Shown here: in pieces, positions 39,160-46,805 of the stretch
Numbering within the stretch: the first letter of the stretch is position 1
Layout of the letters: each line of letters begins with the position of its first letter
Source of the DNA: an alpha proteobacterium BAL199
GTDB taxonomy: Bacteria > Pseudomonadota > Alphaproteobacteria > Thalassobaculales > Thalassobaculaceae
Reading direction: 5' to 3'
Assembly: GCA_000171835.1 (NCBI GenBank)
Contig: ABHC01000023.1
Location: 46,414 to 110,413 of the forward strand
DNA length: 64,000 nucleotides
Program-made: the position numbers and the translations under genes
The notes under the pieces: model-generated
Seen by the model: the letters and a program-made list of their open reading frames with translations, nothing else
Told to the model about the DNA's origin: nothing
The model's database searches: none

Positions 39160-39948
39160 TCAGTTGCCGCGGAACGTCGGTTTACGCTTGCCCTTGAACG
39201 CGGCCGTGCCCTCGGCAAAGTCGGCGCTGCCGAAGGCCGTGGTCTGCGCCATGGCTTCCAATTCCAGAAACCCTTCCAGCGGCAGTTCGTAGGCGCGCTG
39301 CAGCAACTGCTTGGTCAGGCCGTAGGCCATGGTCGGGCCGGCTGCCAGGGTGGTTGCCAGGGAGATCGCGGTGTCCATCAAGGCATCCGGCTCCGTCAGG
39401 TGCGAGACGAACCCCAGGTCGTGGGCTTCGGTCGCGGTGACCTCACGGTTGGAGAACAGGATTTCCTTGGCCCGGATCATTCCGACTGCTCGGGGCAGCG
39501 AGTAGGCCAGCGCGAAATCGGGGATCGCGCCGATGCCAGGGAAGCCGGCCTTGAACTTGGCCTCGACCGATGCGCAGACGATGTCACCGGCCAGCGCCAG
39601 CGAGAATCCGGCGCCGGCTGCCACACCATTGACCGCCGTGATCACCGGCTTGTCGGCGGTCATCAGCGGCACCAGCCAACGGTAGCTGCGCTGCATCCGC
39701 CGGCGCATCGACACGGTGTCGCGCTCGTCCATGGCGCGGATGTCGCCGCCGGCGCAGAACGCCCGCCCGGTGCCGGTCAGCACGATGGCCCGCACCTCCG
39801 GATCGGAAATGAGCACGGGCAACTGCTGCTCGATGCCGGCCTTGATGCCGCCGGACAGTGCGTTCAGCGACGCCGGTTCGTTCAAGGTGACGACCGCCAC
39901 CGCGCCGTCGCGCCGCACGATCACCGAAGGGTTGTCGCTGCCATCCAT
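39160..39948 (-). CDS. Enoyl-CoA hydratase/isomerase family protein
   Basis: 262 residues, crotonase fold, from the ATG at 39948 with GGGAGAGCG upstream. The oxyanion-hole segments are FCAGGDIRAMDER (about residue 65) and NGVAAGAGFSLALAGDIV (about 105). The usual second catalytic glutamate region reads FPGIGAIPDFALAYSLPR, where the position often occupied by Glu seems to be Asp or a neighbour, so the exact reaction (hydratase or isomerase) is open. Convergent with the racemase-like gene (6 bp apart). Confidence 0.85.
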   Translation of the reverse strand: MDGSDNPSVIVRRDGAVAVVTLNEPASLNALSGGIKAGIEQQLPVLISDPEVRAIVLTGTGRAFCAGGDIRAMDERDTVSMRRRMQRSYRWLVPLMTADKPVITAVNGVAAGAGFSLALAGDIVCASVEAKFKAGFPGIGAIPDFALAYSLPRAVGMIRAKEILFSNREVTATEAHDLGFVSHLTEPDALMDTAISLATTLAAGPTMAYGLTKQLLQRAYELPLEGFLELEAMAQTTAFGSADFAEGTAAFKGKRKPTFRGN

Positions 39949-40015
39949 GAACGCTCTCCCGAAATCGCTCGACACGCGGTTCCCGATGATCGGCTCCGCG
40001 CTGCGTTGAATAAAT

Positions 40016-40030
40016 TGAAGTATCGTTTCA
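40016..40030. promoter_or_regulatory. Candidate IclR operator, site 2
   Basis: TGAAGT-ATC-GTTTCA, the same TGAA-N7-TTCA frame as the site beside the IclR gene, 68 bp upstream of the enoyl-CoA hydratase start in the divergent gap before the class V aminotransferase-type gene. It suggests the regulator also controls this side of the block. Confidence 0.5.
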
Positions 40031-40123
40031 TCGAACCAAGCTCGCAATATGGGGTCGCTCGGTGCCGGCTGCCACTGCTGATGGCCGTTTCGCGCGCTCA
40101 CGGGTGCGCCTACACTCGCCCCC

Positions 40124-41263
40124 ATGCTGGCACCGAAATCCGATTTCATCGGCCTGGAAGACGGCCGTGTTCACCTGGCAACCGGCGGGCAGCCGCCCTT
40201 GCTGAAAGCCCACCGCTCCGCGTTCGAGGCCTATGCCGCCGATAAGGCCGCGGGTGCCGCCGGCTATCAACGGCACTGGGACGTCGGGCTGCAGGTCAAG
40301 GAGCGGCTGGCGGCCTTGACGGGCCTGCCTGCCGGCGACCATGCGCTGATCGGCAGCGCATCGGAAGGCATCGCCCGGGTGCTGTCGGCGGTCGAGTGGC
40401 AGGCCGGGGACAACGTGGTGGTTGCCGACAAGGACTACGCCTCCGGCCGACACGCGCTGCTGCGTCTGCAATCGCTCGGTGTCGAGCCGAGGGTAGTTTC
40501 GGCGCGCGGCTGGCGGATTGAGGTCGACGACCTGCAGGCGGCGTGCGACGCGCGGACCCGCGTGCTGTACGTCAGCCAGGTCACCTCGCTGACCGGCCAG
40601 CGCCTGGACATCGCAGCCCTGTCGGCGGGGTTGGCGAATCGCGACACCGTGCTGATCGTCGACGCCAGCCATGCCCTCGGCGTGGTGCCGGTCGACGGCC
40701 GGCTCGCCGATTTCACGGTGTCGAGCTGCTACAAGTATCTGTGCGCCACCCAGTCGGGGATCCTCGCCTGGAACCGGGCGCGGCGGCCGGATTTCGATCC
40801 GATGGCGGTCGGCTGGGCCTCCGGAAGCGATGCGCCCGACGGTCGGGCCTACGCCCCGCACGGCGATGCCCGTCGGGCGCAGGCCGGCAACTCCAACCAT
40901 CTCGACGTCTATCTGCTGAAAGCCTCGCTCGACTACCTTATGCCCTACGGCGTCGACGCGATCGCTCGCCATGTGGCGGGTCTTGGCGAAACGCTGCATC
41001 GCGGCCTGACGGAACGTGGGCTGGAACTGATCACACCGGCGCCGAGTGCCGAGCGGGCCGGCAACATCGCCTTCGCCCACGCCGACAACGCGGATATCGT
41101 CCAGCGCGCCGCCGATGCCGGCATCCATCTGTGGGACGGCAGCGGCCGAGTGCGGTGCTCGGTCCACCTGTTCAACACCGACGACGACATCGCACGCCTG
41201 TTCGCCTGGATCGACGCGGGCGGCATCAAGGAGGCGGTTCGGGGTAGAGCGATAGAAAAGTGA
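40124..41263 (+). CDS. Class V aminotransferase-fold PLP enzyme
   Basis: 379 residues, fold type I in the cysteine desulfurase/kynureninase group. The PLP-lysine is in VSSCYKYLCATQSGILAW (about residue 205), the cofactor-contacting Asp-Ala-Ser-His in LIVDASHALGVVPVDG (about 182) and the GSASEGIARVLSAVEW phosphate-binding segment near 82. No cysteine-desulfurase active-site cysteine loop is evident. Actual substrate unknown. It precedes another PLP enzyme by 61 bp. Confidence 0.75.
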   Translation: MLAPKSDFIGLEDGRVHLATGGQPPLLKAHRSAFEAYAADKAAGAAGYQRHWDVGLQVKERLAALTGLPAGDHALIGSASEGIARVLSAVEWQAGDNVVVADKDYASGRHALLRLQSLGVEPRVVSARGWRIEVDDLQAACDARTRVLYVSQVTSLTGQRLDIAALSAGLANRDTVLIVDASHALGVVPVDGRLADFTVSSCYKYLCATQSGILAWNRARRPDFDPMAVGWASGSDAPDGRAYAPHGDARRAQAGNSNHLDVYLLKASLDYLMPYGVDAIARHVAGLGETLHRGLTERGLELITPAPSAERAGNIAFAHADNADIVQRAADAGIHLWDGSGRVRCSVHLFNTDDDIARLFAWIDAGGIKEAVRGRAIEK

Positions 41264-41324
41264 TGCCGGCCGCCCGGCCACGCCGTACTCTCCGCCCGTC
41301 GCTCCAGCCGTCCGGTCCCCGCCC

Positions 41325-42497
41325 ATGCGCTATGCCACCAATCCCGACGTCGTAGCCGTCGTCGAACCACCGATCGCCGAGGCCAAGGGCTGGGTGGCCG
41401 GCCGCAGCTATCCGGCGGACCGGCCGCTGCTCGACCTGTGCCAGGCAGTGCCGAGCTATCCGCCGGCCGAAGAGCTGCGCGCTCATCTGGCCGACCGGGT
41501 GCGGCTGTTCGAGACCGCCCAGTATACCGCGATCACCGGGATCGCCCCGCTGCGCGAGGCGCTGGCCGGGCACATGGCCGGCGTCTACGGCGGCAGCATC
41601 GGGCCCGACAATGTGCTGGTCTCCGCCGGCTGCAATCAGGCCTACAGCCTGGCGCTGATGGCGCTGGCCCGGCGTGGCGACGAGGTCATCCTGCCGCTGC
41701 CGTATTACTTCAATCACCAGATGTGGCTGGATTCCCTCGGCGTGACCGCCGTGCACCTGCCGTTCCGCCCGGACCGAGGCGGAGTGCCGGATCCGGCGGA
41801 CGCCGCCCGGCTGATCACGCCGCGTACCAAGGCGCTGGTTCTGGTGACTCCGAACAACCCGACCGGCGCGGTGATCCCGCCGGACGTGCTGGCCGGCTTC
41901 CGCGATGTCTGCGCGGGGCGCGGAGTCGCCCTGGTGCTCGACGAAACCTACAAGGACTTCCTCGATCCCGACCAGCCGCGCCACGGCCTGTTCCGCGATC
42001 CGGCCTGGGGCGACACCGTGGTGCAGCTCTACAGCTTCTCCAAGGCGTTCAGCCTGACCGGCTACCGGGTCGGCTCGATCGTGGCAGGGGCGGCCTTCGT
42101 CGACCAAGTGGCCAAGCTGATGGACACGATCTCGATCTGCACCGCGCGGATCGCCCAGGATGGCGCCCTGTACGCGCTGCAGCACCTGCTGCCGTGGGCC
42201 GACGAGAAGCGGGCGATGATGGCGCAGCGCCGAGCGGCCCTGCTGCGGGTGTTCGAGTTCGGCAATCTCGGCTTTGAATTGGTGTCGACCGGGGCCTACT
42301 TCGCCTATCTGCGCCACCCGTTCGCCGGTGAGCCGGCAGCGGCGGTCGCCAAGCGGCTGGCGCAGGAGCACGGGATCCTGGCGCTGCCCGGCACGGTGTT
42401 CGGCCCGGGTCAGGACCCGTATCTGCGTCTTGCCTTCGCCAACCTGGAGGCGGAACGGATGGGCGAGGTCGGCGACCGGCTGCGGGGGGCCGTGTGA
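41325..42497 (+). CDS. Class I/II aminotransferase (AspC/ArAT-like)
   Basis: 390 residues, fold type I. Motifs: VSAGCNQAYSLALMALARRG, LVLVTPNNPTGAVIPPDVLA (Asn-Pro-Thr-Gly), VLDETYKDFL (Asp that holds the PLP nitrogen) and YSFSKAFSLTGYRVGSIV with the PLP lysine near residue 238. A C-terminal arginine that binds the substrate carboxylate is in DPYLRLAFANLE. Substrate specificity not predictable. A GNAT gene overlaps its end by 4 bp. Confidence 0.82.
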   Translation: MRYATNPDVVAVVEPPIAEAKGWVAGRSYPADRPLLDLCQAVPSYPPAEELRAHLADRVRLFETAQYTAITGIAPLREALAGHMAGVYGGSIGPDNVLVSAGCNQAYSLALMALARRGDEVILPLPYYFNHQMWLDSLGVTAVHLPFRPDRGGVPDPADAARLITPRTKALVLVTPNNPTGAVIPPDVLAGFRDVCAGRGVALVLDETYKDFLDPDQPRHGLFRDPAWGDTVVQLYSFSKAFSLTGYRVGSIVAGAAFVDQVAKLMDTISICTARIAQDGALYALQHLLPWADEKRAMMAQRRAALLRVFEFGNLGFELVSTGAYFAYLRHPFAGEPAAAVAKRLAQEHGILALPGTVFGPGQDPYLRLAFANLEAERMGEVGDRLRGAV

Positions 42498-42988
42498 CTT
42501 CGACGGTTCGGGTCGTTCGGCTCGACGGGCTGGAGCGGCTGCCGGAGGCGCTCGCCGTCATTCACGGCGCCTTTGCCGAATACCGGGACACCCTGGTGCC
42601 GCCGTCGGCCGCACTGAACGAGACGACCGGCAGTCTGGCGCGCCGGTTGGCCGACGGTGCGGTGTTCCTGGCCGAGGACACGACCGAAGCGGTGCTCGGC
42701 GCGGTCTGCGCGGAAATCCGGCCGGATATGGTTTATCTTGATCGTCTGGCCGTGCTGCCGGCGGCTCGTGGGCGCGGCGTGGCGTCCGCCTTGGTGGCGG
42801 CGGTTGAGGCGTTCGCTGCCGGATCCGGCGCGTCCTCGGTGACTCTGGGCGTGCGGCTGGCATTGCCTGGCAACATCGCGATGTTCGGACGCATCGGGTA
42901 TCGCGAGTCCAAGCGAACGGCCCATCCGGGGTTCAGCGAACCGACGTCGATGAGCATGGTGAAGACGGTGAGCGCACGTCAGTTGTGA
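42494..42988 (+). CDS. GNAT-family N-acetyltransferase
   Basis: 164 residues. The acetyl-CoA loop is PAARGRGVASALVAAVEAFA near residue 92 after the VYLDRLAVLP strand, and the C-terminal IAMFGRIGYRESKRTAHPGF segment fits GNAT. GTG start overlapping the aminotransferase stop (GTGA), so the two are translated together and may act on the same small molecule. Substrate unknown. Confidence 0.75.
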   Translation: MTSTVRVVRLDGLERLPEALAVIHGAFAEYRDTLVPPSAALNETTGSLARRLADGAVFLAEDTTEAVLGAVCAEIRPDMVYLDRLAVLPAARGRGVASALVAAVEAFAAGSGASSVTLGVRLALPGNIAMFGRIGYRESKRTAHPGFSEPTSMSMVKTVSARQL

Positions 42989-43112
42989 CAGCCGCGCGCC
43001 CGGCTTCGCGACGTTTGTGACGACCATGCCGAACGGTGCGTGAACCGCTGTTTTCCGGGCTTCTTGGTTGGGCAGGACAGCCTGCGATTGTTGTCGGTGC
43101 ACACTGCTCAGC

Positions 43113-43141
43113 TTGCTCCGGAGCGTGCTCCTTGCTATACG
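43113..43141 (+). promoter_or_regulatory. Promoter of ahcY
   Basis: TTGCTC, a 17-bp spacer and TATACG, 103 bp upstream of the ahcY ATG. Transcription starting near 43148 would give a leader of about 96 nt that contains the structured element described separately. The exact start could be a few nt earlier and so include the whole left arm of that structure. Confidence 0.5.
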
Positions 43142-43143
43142 CC

Positions 43144-43210
43144 CGCCTCGAGTCACATCCGCAACGGACCGGAGCCAGATCCGTCACGGATCCGGGCAGC
43201 CCTTGAGGCG
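43144..43210 (+). promoter_or_regulatory. Branched structured leader of ahcY, possible riboswitch
   Basis: A 9-bp closing stem pairs CGCCTCGAG (43144-43152) with CTTGAGGCG (43202-43210), one pair being G-U. Inside are two hairpins: TCCG-CAA-CGGA (43158-43168), and GATCCG-TCA-CGGATC (43178-43192), the latter extendable by GCC/GGC across an internal loop. The AAGGAG ribosome-binding site is 21 nt downstream. The position suits SAH sensing, but I do not see the GAGGAGCG and GCCAGGCU conserved segments of the known SAH riboswitch. Confidence 0.45.
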
Positions 43211-43243
43211 CCCGTCAGTTTTCCGCCGAACAAGGAGCCGTTC

Positions 43244-44539
43244 ATGGCTGAGTTTACCGACTACAAGGTCGCCGACATCAAGCTTGCCGACTGGGGCCGC
43301 CGCGAGATCGCGATTGCCGAGACCGAGATGCCCGGTCTGATGGCGATCCGCGAGGAATATGGTCCGGGCAAGCCGCTGAAGGGTGCCCGCATCACCGGCT
43401 GCCTGCACATGACCATTCAGACCGCCGTGCTGATCGAGACCCTGACGGCGCTGGGTGCGGAGATCCGCTGGTCGTCGTGCAACATCTTCTCGACCCAGGA
43501 CCACGCCGCATCGGCGATCGCCGCGACCGGGGTTCCGGTGTTCGCCTGGAAGGGCGAGACCGAGGAAGAGTACGAGTGGTGCATCGAGCAAACCATCGTC
43601 GGCAAGGACGGCTGGCGGCCGAACATGCTGCTCGACGACGGCGGTGACCTCACGGTCATTATGCACGAGAAGTACCCCGAGCTGATGAAGGATGTGCGCG
43701 GCGTCTCCGAGGAGACCACGACCGGCGTCCACCGGCTCTACGAGATGGCCAAGAAGGGCACGCTGGCGGTTCCGGCGATCAACGTCAACGACAGCGTGAC
43801 CAAGTCGAAGTTCGACAACCTGTATGGTTGCCGAGAGAGTCTGGCCGACGGCATCCGGCGGGCAACCGACGTGATGTTCTCGGGCAAGGTCGCGGTGGTT
43901 GCCGGCTACGGCGACGTCGGCAAGGGCTCGGCCCAGGGCCTGCGCAACGCCGGCGCCCGAGTGATCGTCACCGAGGTCGATCCGATCTGCGCGCTGCAGG
44001 CGGCGATGGAGGGTTATCAGGTCGTCACCATGGAAGAGGCGGCCCCGATGGCCGACATCTTCGTGACCGCGACCGGCAACAAGGACGTGATCACGATCGA
44101 CCACATGCGGGCCATGAAGGACCGGGCGATCGTCTGCAACATCGGTCACTTCGACACCGAGATCCAGATCGGCGCCCTGCGGAACTACAAGTGGGAGAAC
44201 GTCAAGCCGCAGGTCGACGAGATCGTGTTCCCGGACGGCAAGCGTCTGATCGTCCTGGCCGAGGGCCGGCTGGTCAACCTGGGCTGCGCCACCGGGCATC
44301 CGAGCTTCGTGATGAGCGCCTCGTTCTCGAACCAGGTGCTGGCGCAGATCGAGCTCTGGAAGAACCACAGCAAGTATGAAAAGCAGGTGTACGTGCTGCC
44401 GAAGAAGCTCGACGAGCGGGTGGCTGAACTGCACCTGAAGAAGATCAACGCCAACCTGTCGAAGCTGTCGGCCGAACAGGCCAGCTACATCGGCGTGGCG
44501 CCCACCGGCCCGTTCAAGACCGAAACCTACCGGTACTGA
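43244..44539 (+). CDS. ahcY: S-adenosylhomocysteine hydrolase (adenosylhomocysteinase)
   Basis: Splits S-adenosylhomocysteine into homocysteine and adenosine, relieving product inhibition of methyltransferases. 431 residues from the ATG at 43244 with AAGGAG upstream; an in-frame extension to 43040 lacks family sequence and runs across the promoter. Motifs: [32 protein letters not shown], the NAD-binding [20 protein letters not shown] and the C-terminal [10 protein letters not shown], a conserved end. It sits directly before the betaine methyltransferase module, which generates SAH in quantity. Confidence 0.97.
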   Translation: MAEFTDYKVADIKLADWGRREIAIAETEMPGLMAIREEYGPGKPLKGARITGCLHMTIQTAVLIETLTALGAEIRWSSCNIFSTQDHAASAIAATGVPVFAWKGETEEEYEWCIEQTIVGKDGWRPNMLLDDGGDLTVIMHEKYPELMKDVRGVSEETTTGVHRLYEMAKKGTLAVPAINVNDSVTKSKFDNLYGCRESLADGIRRATDVMFSGKVAVVAGYGDVGKGSAQGLRNAGARVIVTEVDPICALQAAMEGYQVVTMEEAAPMADIFVTATGNKDVITIDHMRAMKDRAIVCNIGHFDTEIQIGALRNYKWENVKPQVDEIVFPDGKRLIVLAEGRLVNLGCATGHPSFVMSASFSNQVLAQIELWKNHSKYEKQVYVLPKKLDERVAELHLKKINANLSKLSAEQASYIGVAPTGPFKTETYRY

Positions 44540-44574
44540 GGCATTACCCACGCGGGTTGCCGCGATTGACACGG

Positions 44575-44604
44575 AAAGGGCGCCCGATGGGCGCCCTTTT
44601 TATT
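44575..44604 (+). terminator. Intrinsic terminator of ahcY
   Basis: Perfect 11-bp stem, arms AAAGGGCGCCC and GGGCGCCCTTT with a GAT loop, followed by TTTTTATTT-type U-tract. It lies 35 nt after the ahcY stop and separates ahcY from the gsmt transcription unit. Confidence 0.9.
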
Positions 44605-44912
44605 TCCAAAGCAACTTGAATAACTGAAATTATGTCATAAACGTCAAATATATTAACCAATGTATTCCTAATTTTATTGAATTTCTTAATTTTGCCAGAC
44701 GCAGCCAGGTGAATGAAATCAGGCGTTTTTACGATAGTAATGCCGATTCCACGATAATTTATGATGCCAGTTGAGCAAATGACACCGTGAATTGATGACT
44801 TTCCAGATCAATGGATCTAATTTTTATCAATAATATCAATATATTATAAATCATCATGATCGATCCTTCGATAATTTCCCTGGAATGGGGTTGCATTTCA
44901 GACATCAATCGG

Positions 44913-44940
44913 TTGAATCAGTGTCGTCATCAGACATAAA
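44913..44940 (+). promoter_or_regulatory. Candidate promoter of the gsmt operon
   Basis: TTGAAT (44913-44918), 16-bp spacer, CATAAA (44935-44940), each 4 of 6 to consensus. It would give a leader of about 160 nt. Other AT-rich hexamers nearby could serve as well, so this is a tentative choice. Confidence 0.3.
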
Positions 44941-44966
44941 TCGATCCCGTCGAGAATAATTTTGCT

Positions 44967-44980
44967 CTGGATCGATCCAG
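44967..44980. repeat. 14-bp perfect palindrome upstream of gsmt
   Basis: CTGGATCGATCCAG reads the same on both strands and contains one of three ATCGATCC copies. Symmetry and position suggest a dimeric regulator site. Confidence 0.5.
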
Positions 44981-44985
44981 CGCGT

Positions 44986-45001
44986 GAATGCTCAAGCATT
45001 C
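44986..45001. repeat. 16-bp inverted repeat upstream of gsmt
   Basis: Arms GAATGCT and AGCATTC separated by CA, beginning 5 bp after the preceding palindrome. It may be a second operator or a leader hairpin. Confidence 0.45.
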
Positions 45002-45060
45002 GCGAACGCCTTATTCTTGTCCGTTGTTGTGCTGCGCGAGTTTCGCGGCTGCGGCGGCGC

Positions 45061-45081
45061 GTGGCCCGGTCCTCGGGCCAC
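45061..45081 (+). promoter_or_regulatory. Hairpin in the gsmt leader
   Basis: Perfect 8-bp stem, GTGGCCCG and CGGGCCAC with a GTCCT loop, ending 27 nt before the gsmt ATG and 15 nt before its GGAG site. It has no U-tract. It could affect mRNA stability or translation. Confidence 0.5.
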
Positions 45082-45108
45082 TGAGCCTGAGATCATGGAG
45101 ACGTCGAC

Positions 45109-45864
45109 ATGCAGAACGATACCTACAAGCGGGAATACACCCGGGAGTTCGTATCCCGTTGGGACAGCCTGATCGGCTGGGACAGCCGTGCCGAGGGGGA
45201 GAACGGGTTCTTCGAGCGAATCCTGCGCCATCATAACTGCAAGCAGGTTGCCGACATCGCCGCCGGAACCGGTTTCCACGCGATCCGCCTTGCCCATGCC
45301 GGTTTCGAGGCAACGGCGTCGGATGGATCCGAAGCGATGATCCGGCAGACCGAACAGAACGCGGAGGACATGGACGTCGCGCTGGCTGATGCCAAGGTCG
45401 TGGACTGGCGGGAACTGCACACGGCATTCGGCGCCAACAAGTTCGACGCCCTGGTCTGCCTCGGCAACGCCTTCACCCACCTGTTCGAGGAGGAGGCGCG
45501 CACCAAGGCCCTGGATTCGATGCGCACCGTGCTGCGGCCGGGCGGCCTGTTGATCCTCGATCACCGCAACTACGACAAGATTCTCGATAACGGTTACAGC
45601 TCGAAGCATAAGTTCTACTACGTCGGCAACGGCGTCGACGCGCGTCCGGCGATCATCCAGGACGATCTTGTGAAGTTCGAATACAGCTATCCGGACGGGA
45701 ACAAATTCCACCTGTCGATGTTCCCGCTGCGCCGGCACTACATGCAGAAGCTCCTCGACGACGCTGGTTTCACCAGTGTCGCCACCTACGGCGACTTCGA
45801 GCAGAACTTCGAACCGGACGAGGTCGACTTCTTCCAGCAGATCGCTGTCAAGCCGCGTCACTGA
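45109..45864 (+). CDS. gsmt: Glycine/sarcosine N-methyltransferase
   Basis: Catalyses the first two steps of betaine synthesis, glycine to sarcosine to dimethylglycine, using SAM. 251 residues, close to the 260-270 of halophile enzymes. Family-specific segments are EFVSRWDSLIGWDSRAEGE, the SAM motif VADIAAGTGFHAIRLAHAGF, CLGNAFTHLFEEEAR, LDHRNYDKILDNGYSSKHKF and FHLSMFPLRRHYMQKLLDDA. GGAG lies 8 nt upstream of the ATG. First gene of gsmt-sdmt-metK2. Expected to be induced by salt, consistent with the elaborate upstream region. Confidence 0.93.
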   Translation: MQNDTYKREYTREFVSRWDSLIGWDSRAEGENGFFERILRHHNCKQVADIAAGTGFHAIRLAHAGFEATASDGSEAMIRQTEQNAEDMDVALADAKVVDWRELHTAFGANKFDALVCLGNAFTHLFEEEARTKALDSMRTVLRPGGLLILDHRNYDKILDNGYSSKHKFYYVGNGVDARPAIIQDDLVKFEYSYPDGNKFHLSMFPLRRHYMQKLLDDAGFTSVATYGDFEQNFEPDEVDFFQQIAVKPRH

Positions 45865-45896
45865 GCGGTCCTGTCGATACCGGGAAGGAGCAAATC

Positions 45897-46742
45897 ATGA
45901 ATGTACAGACACAGGATCGGGCGGCGGTCGACTCCATCGTCGCCCAGACCAAGGACTACTACGACGGCCCGGCCGATCAGATCTATCGGCACATCTGGGG
46001 CGAGAACATCCACATCGGCTATTTCGAGAACTCCGAGGACTCCCTGCGCGAAGCGATGAAGCGTTCCAACGAGCGCATGGCCAAAGGGGTCGAGCTCGGA
46101 TCGGACGACACGGTACTCGATGTCGGCAGCGGCTACGGGGCGCTGGCCCGATTTCTGGCCAAGCGCTACGGCTGCGATGTCGTCGCCTCGAACATTTCGG
46201 AGCGCGAGTTGGAATGGGGCCGCGAGCTGACCGCCGAGCAGGGATTGGACGACAAGGTCAGTTTCGCCTGGGCGGACTTCCACGCCCTGCCGTTCGAAGA
46301 TGACGGCTTCGACTACTACTGGAGCCAGGAGGCCTTCCTGCACGCCGCCGACAAGGCGGCGGTGCTGACGGAAGCCCGCCGTGTTCTGAAGCCGGGCGGC
46401 GCCATCGTGTTCACCGACCTGCTGGTGCGCGACGGCACGCCCGCCGCCGACCGGGAACGGATCTACGACCGGGTGAAGTCGCCCGACATGTGGGACAGCG
46501 GTGCATATCTGTCGGCCCTGGAGCAGGCCGGGTTCAACGTCGAGACCCATGAGAACTGGTCGGAGCACGTTGCCCCGACCTACGCCTGGGTGCGCGACCA
46601 GCTCGAGCTGCGACGCGAATGGTTCGAGGACCGCATTGGCAAGGAAGCGGTCGACCGGACCTCGGCGGCCCTGCAGTTCTGGGTCGACGCTGCCGATGCC
46701 GGACGGATCGGTTGGGAATATTTCGTCGCCAGAACGCACTGA
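45897..46742 (+). CDS. sdmt: Sarcosine/dimethylglycine N-methyltransferase
   Basis: Completes betaine synthesis, sarcosine to dimethylglycine to glycine betaine, using SAM. 281 residues, as in the family. The N-terminal YYDGPADQIYRHIWGENIHI is diagnostic. The SAM motif is VLDVGSGYGALARFLAKRYG near residue 80, and SFAWADFHALPFEDDGFDYY and YWSQEAFLHAADKAAVLTEA follow. AAGGAG precedes the ATG. It lies 32 bp after gsmt in one operon. Confidence 0.93.
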   Translation: MNVQTQDRAAVDSIVAQTKDYYDGPADQIYRHIWGENIHIGYFENSEDSLREAMKRSNERMAKGVELGSDDTVLDVGSGYGALARFLAKRYGCDVVASNISERELEWGRELTAEQGLDDKVSFAWADFHALPFEDDGFDYYWSQEAFLHAADKAAVLTEARRVLKPGGAIVFTDLLVRDGTPAADRERIYDRVKSPDMWDSGAYLSALEQAGFNVETHENWSEHVAPTYAWVRDQLELRREWFEDRIGKEAVDRTSAALQFWVDAADAGRIGWEYFVARTH

Positions 46743-46805
46743 GTCACGGCGGTCCGAGGCTGCGGCCTCCTGTCGTCCCTGCTGCACTACCAAACGGAGT
46801 TATTG

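Larger units (their letters stand above)
44605..45060 (+). promoter_or_regulatory. AT-rich non-coding control region upstream of the betaine genes
   Basis: No open frame of note is present between the ahcY terminator and gsmt. Two 60-nt blocks (44641-44700 and 44821-44880) have only 25% and 23% G+C by direct count, in contrast with the GC-rich surroundings. The octamer ATCGATCC occurs three times (44859, 44940, 44971), and AGATC-AATG-GATCT is an inverted repeat at 44805-44818. The region resembles an osmotically controlled promoter bound by nucleoid proteins and a specific regulator; that is inference. Confidence 0.55.

Noticed and set aside
43040..43243. In-frame N-terminal extension of ahcY by 68 codons
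   Set aside because: The extension has no family similarity, contains the promoter and structured leader, and the ATG at 43244 has a strong AAGGAG site and gives the normal protein length.
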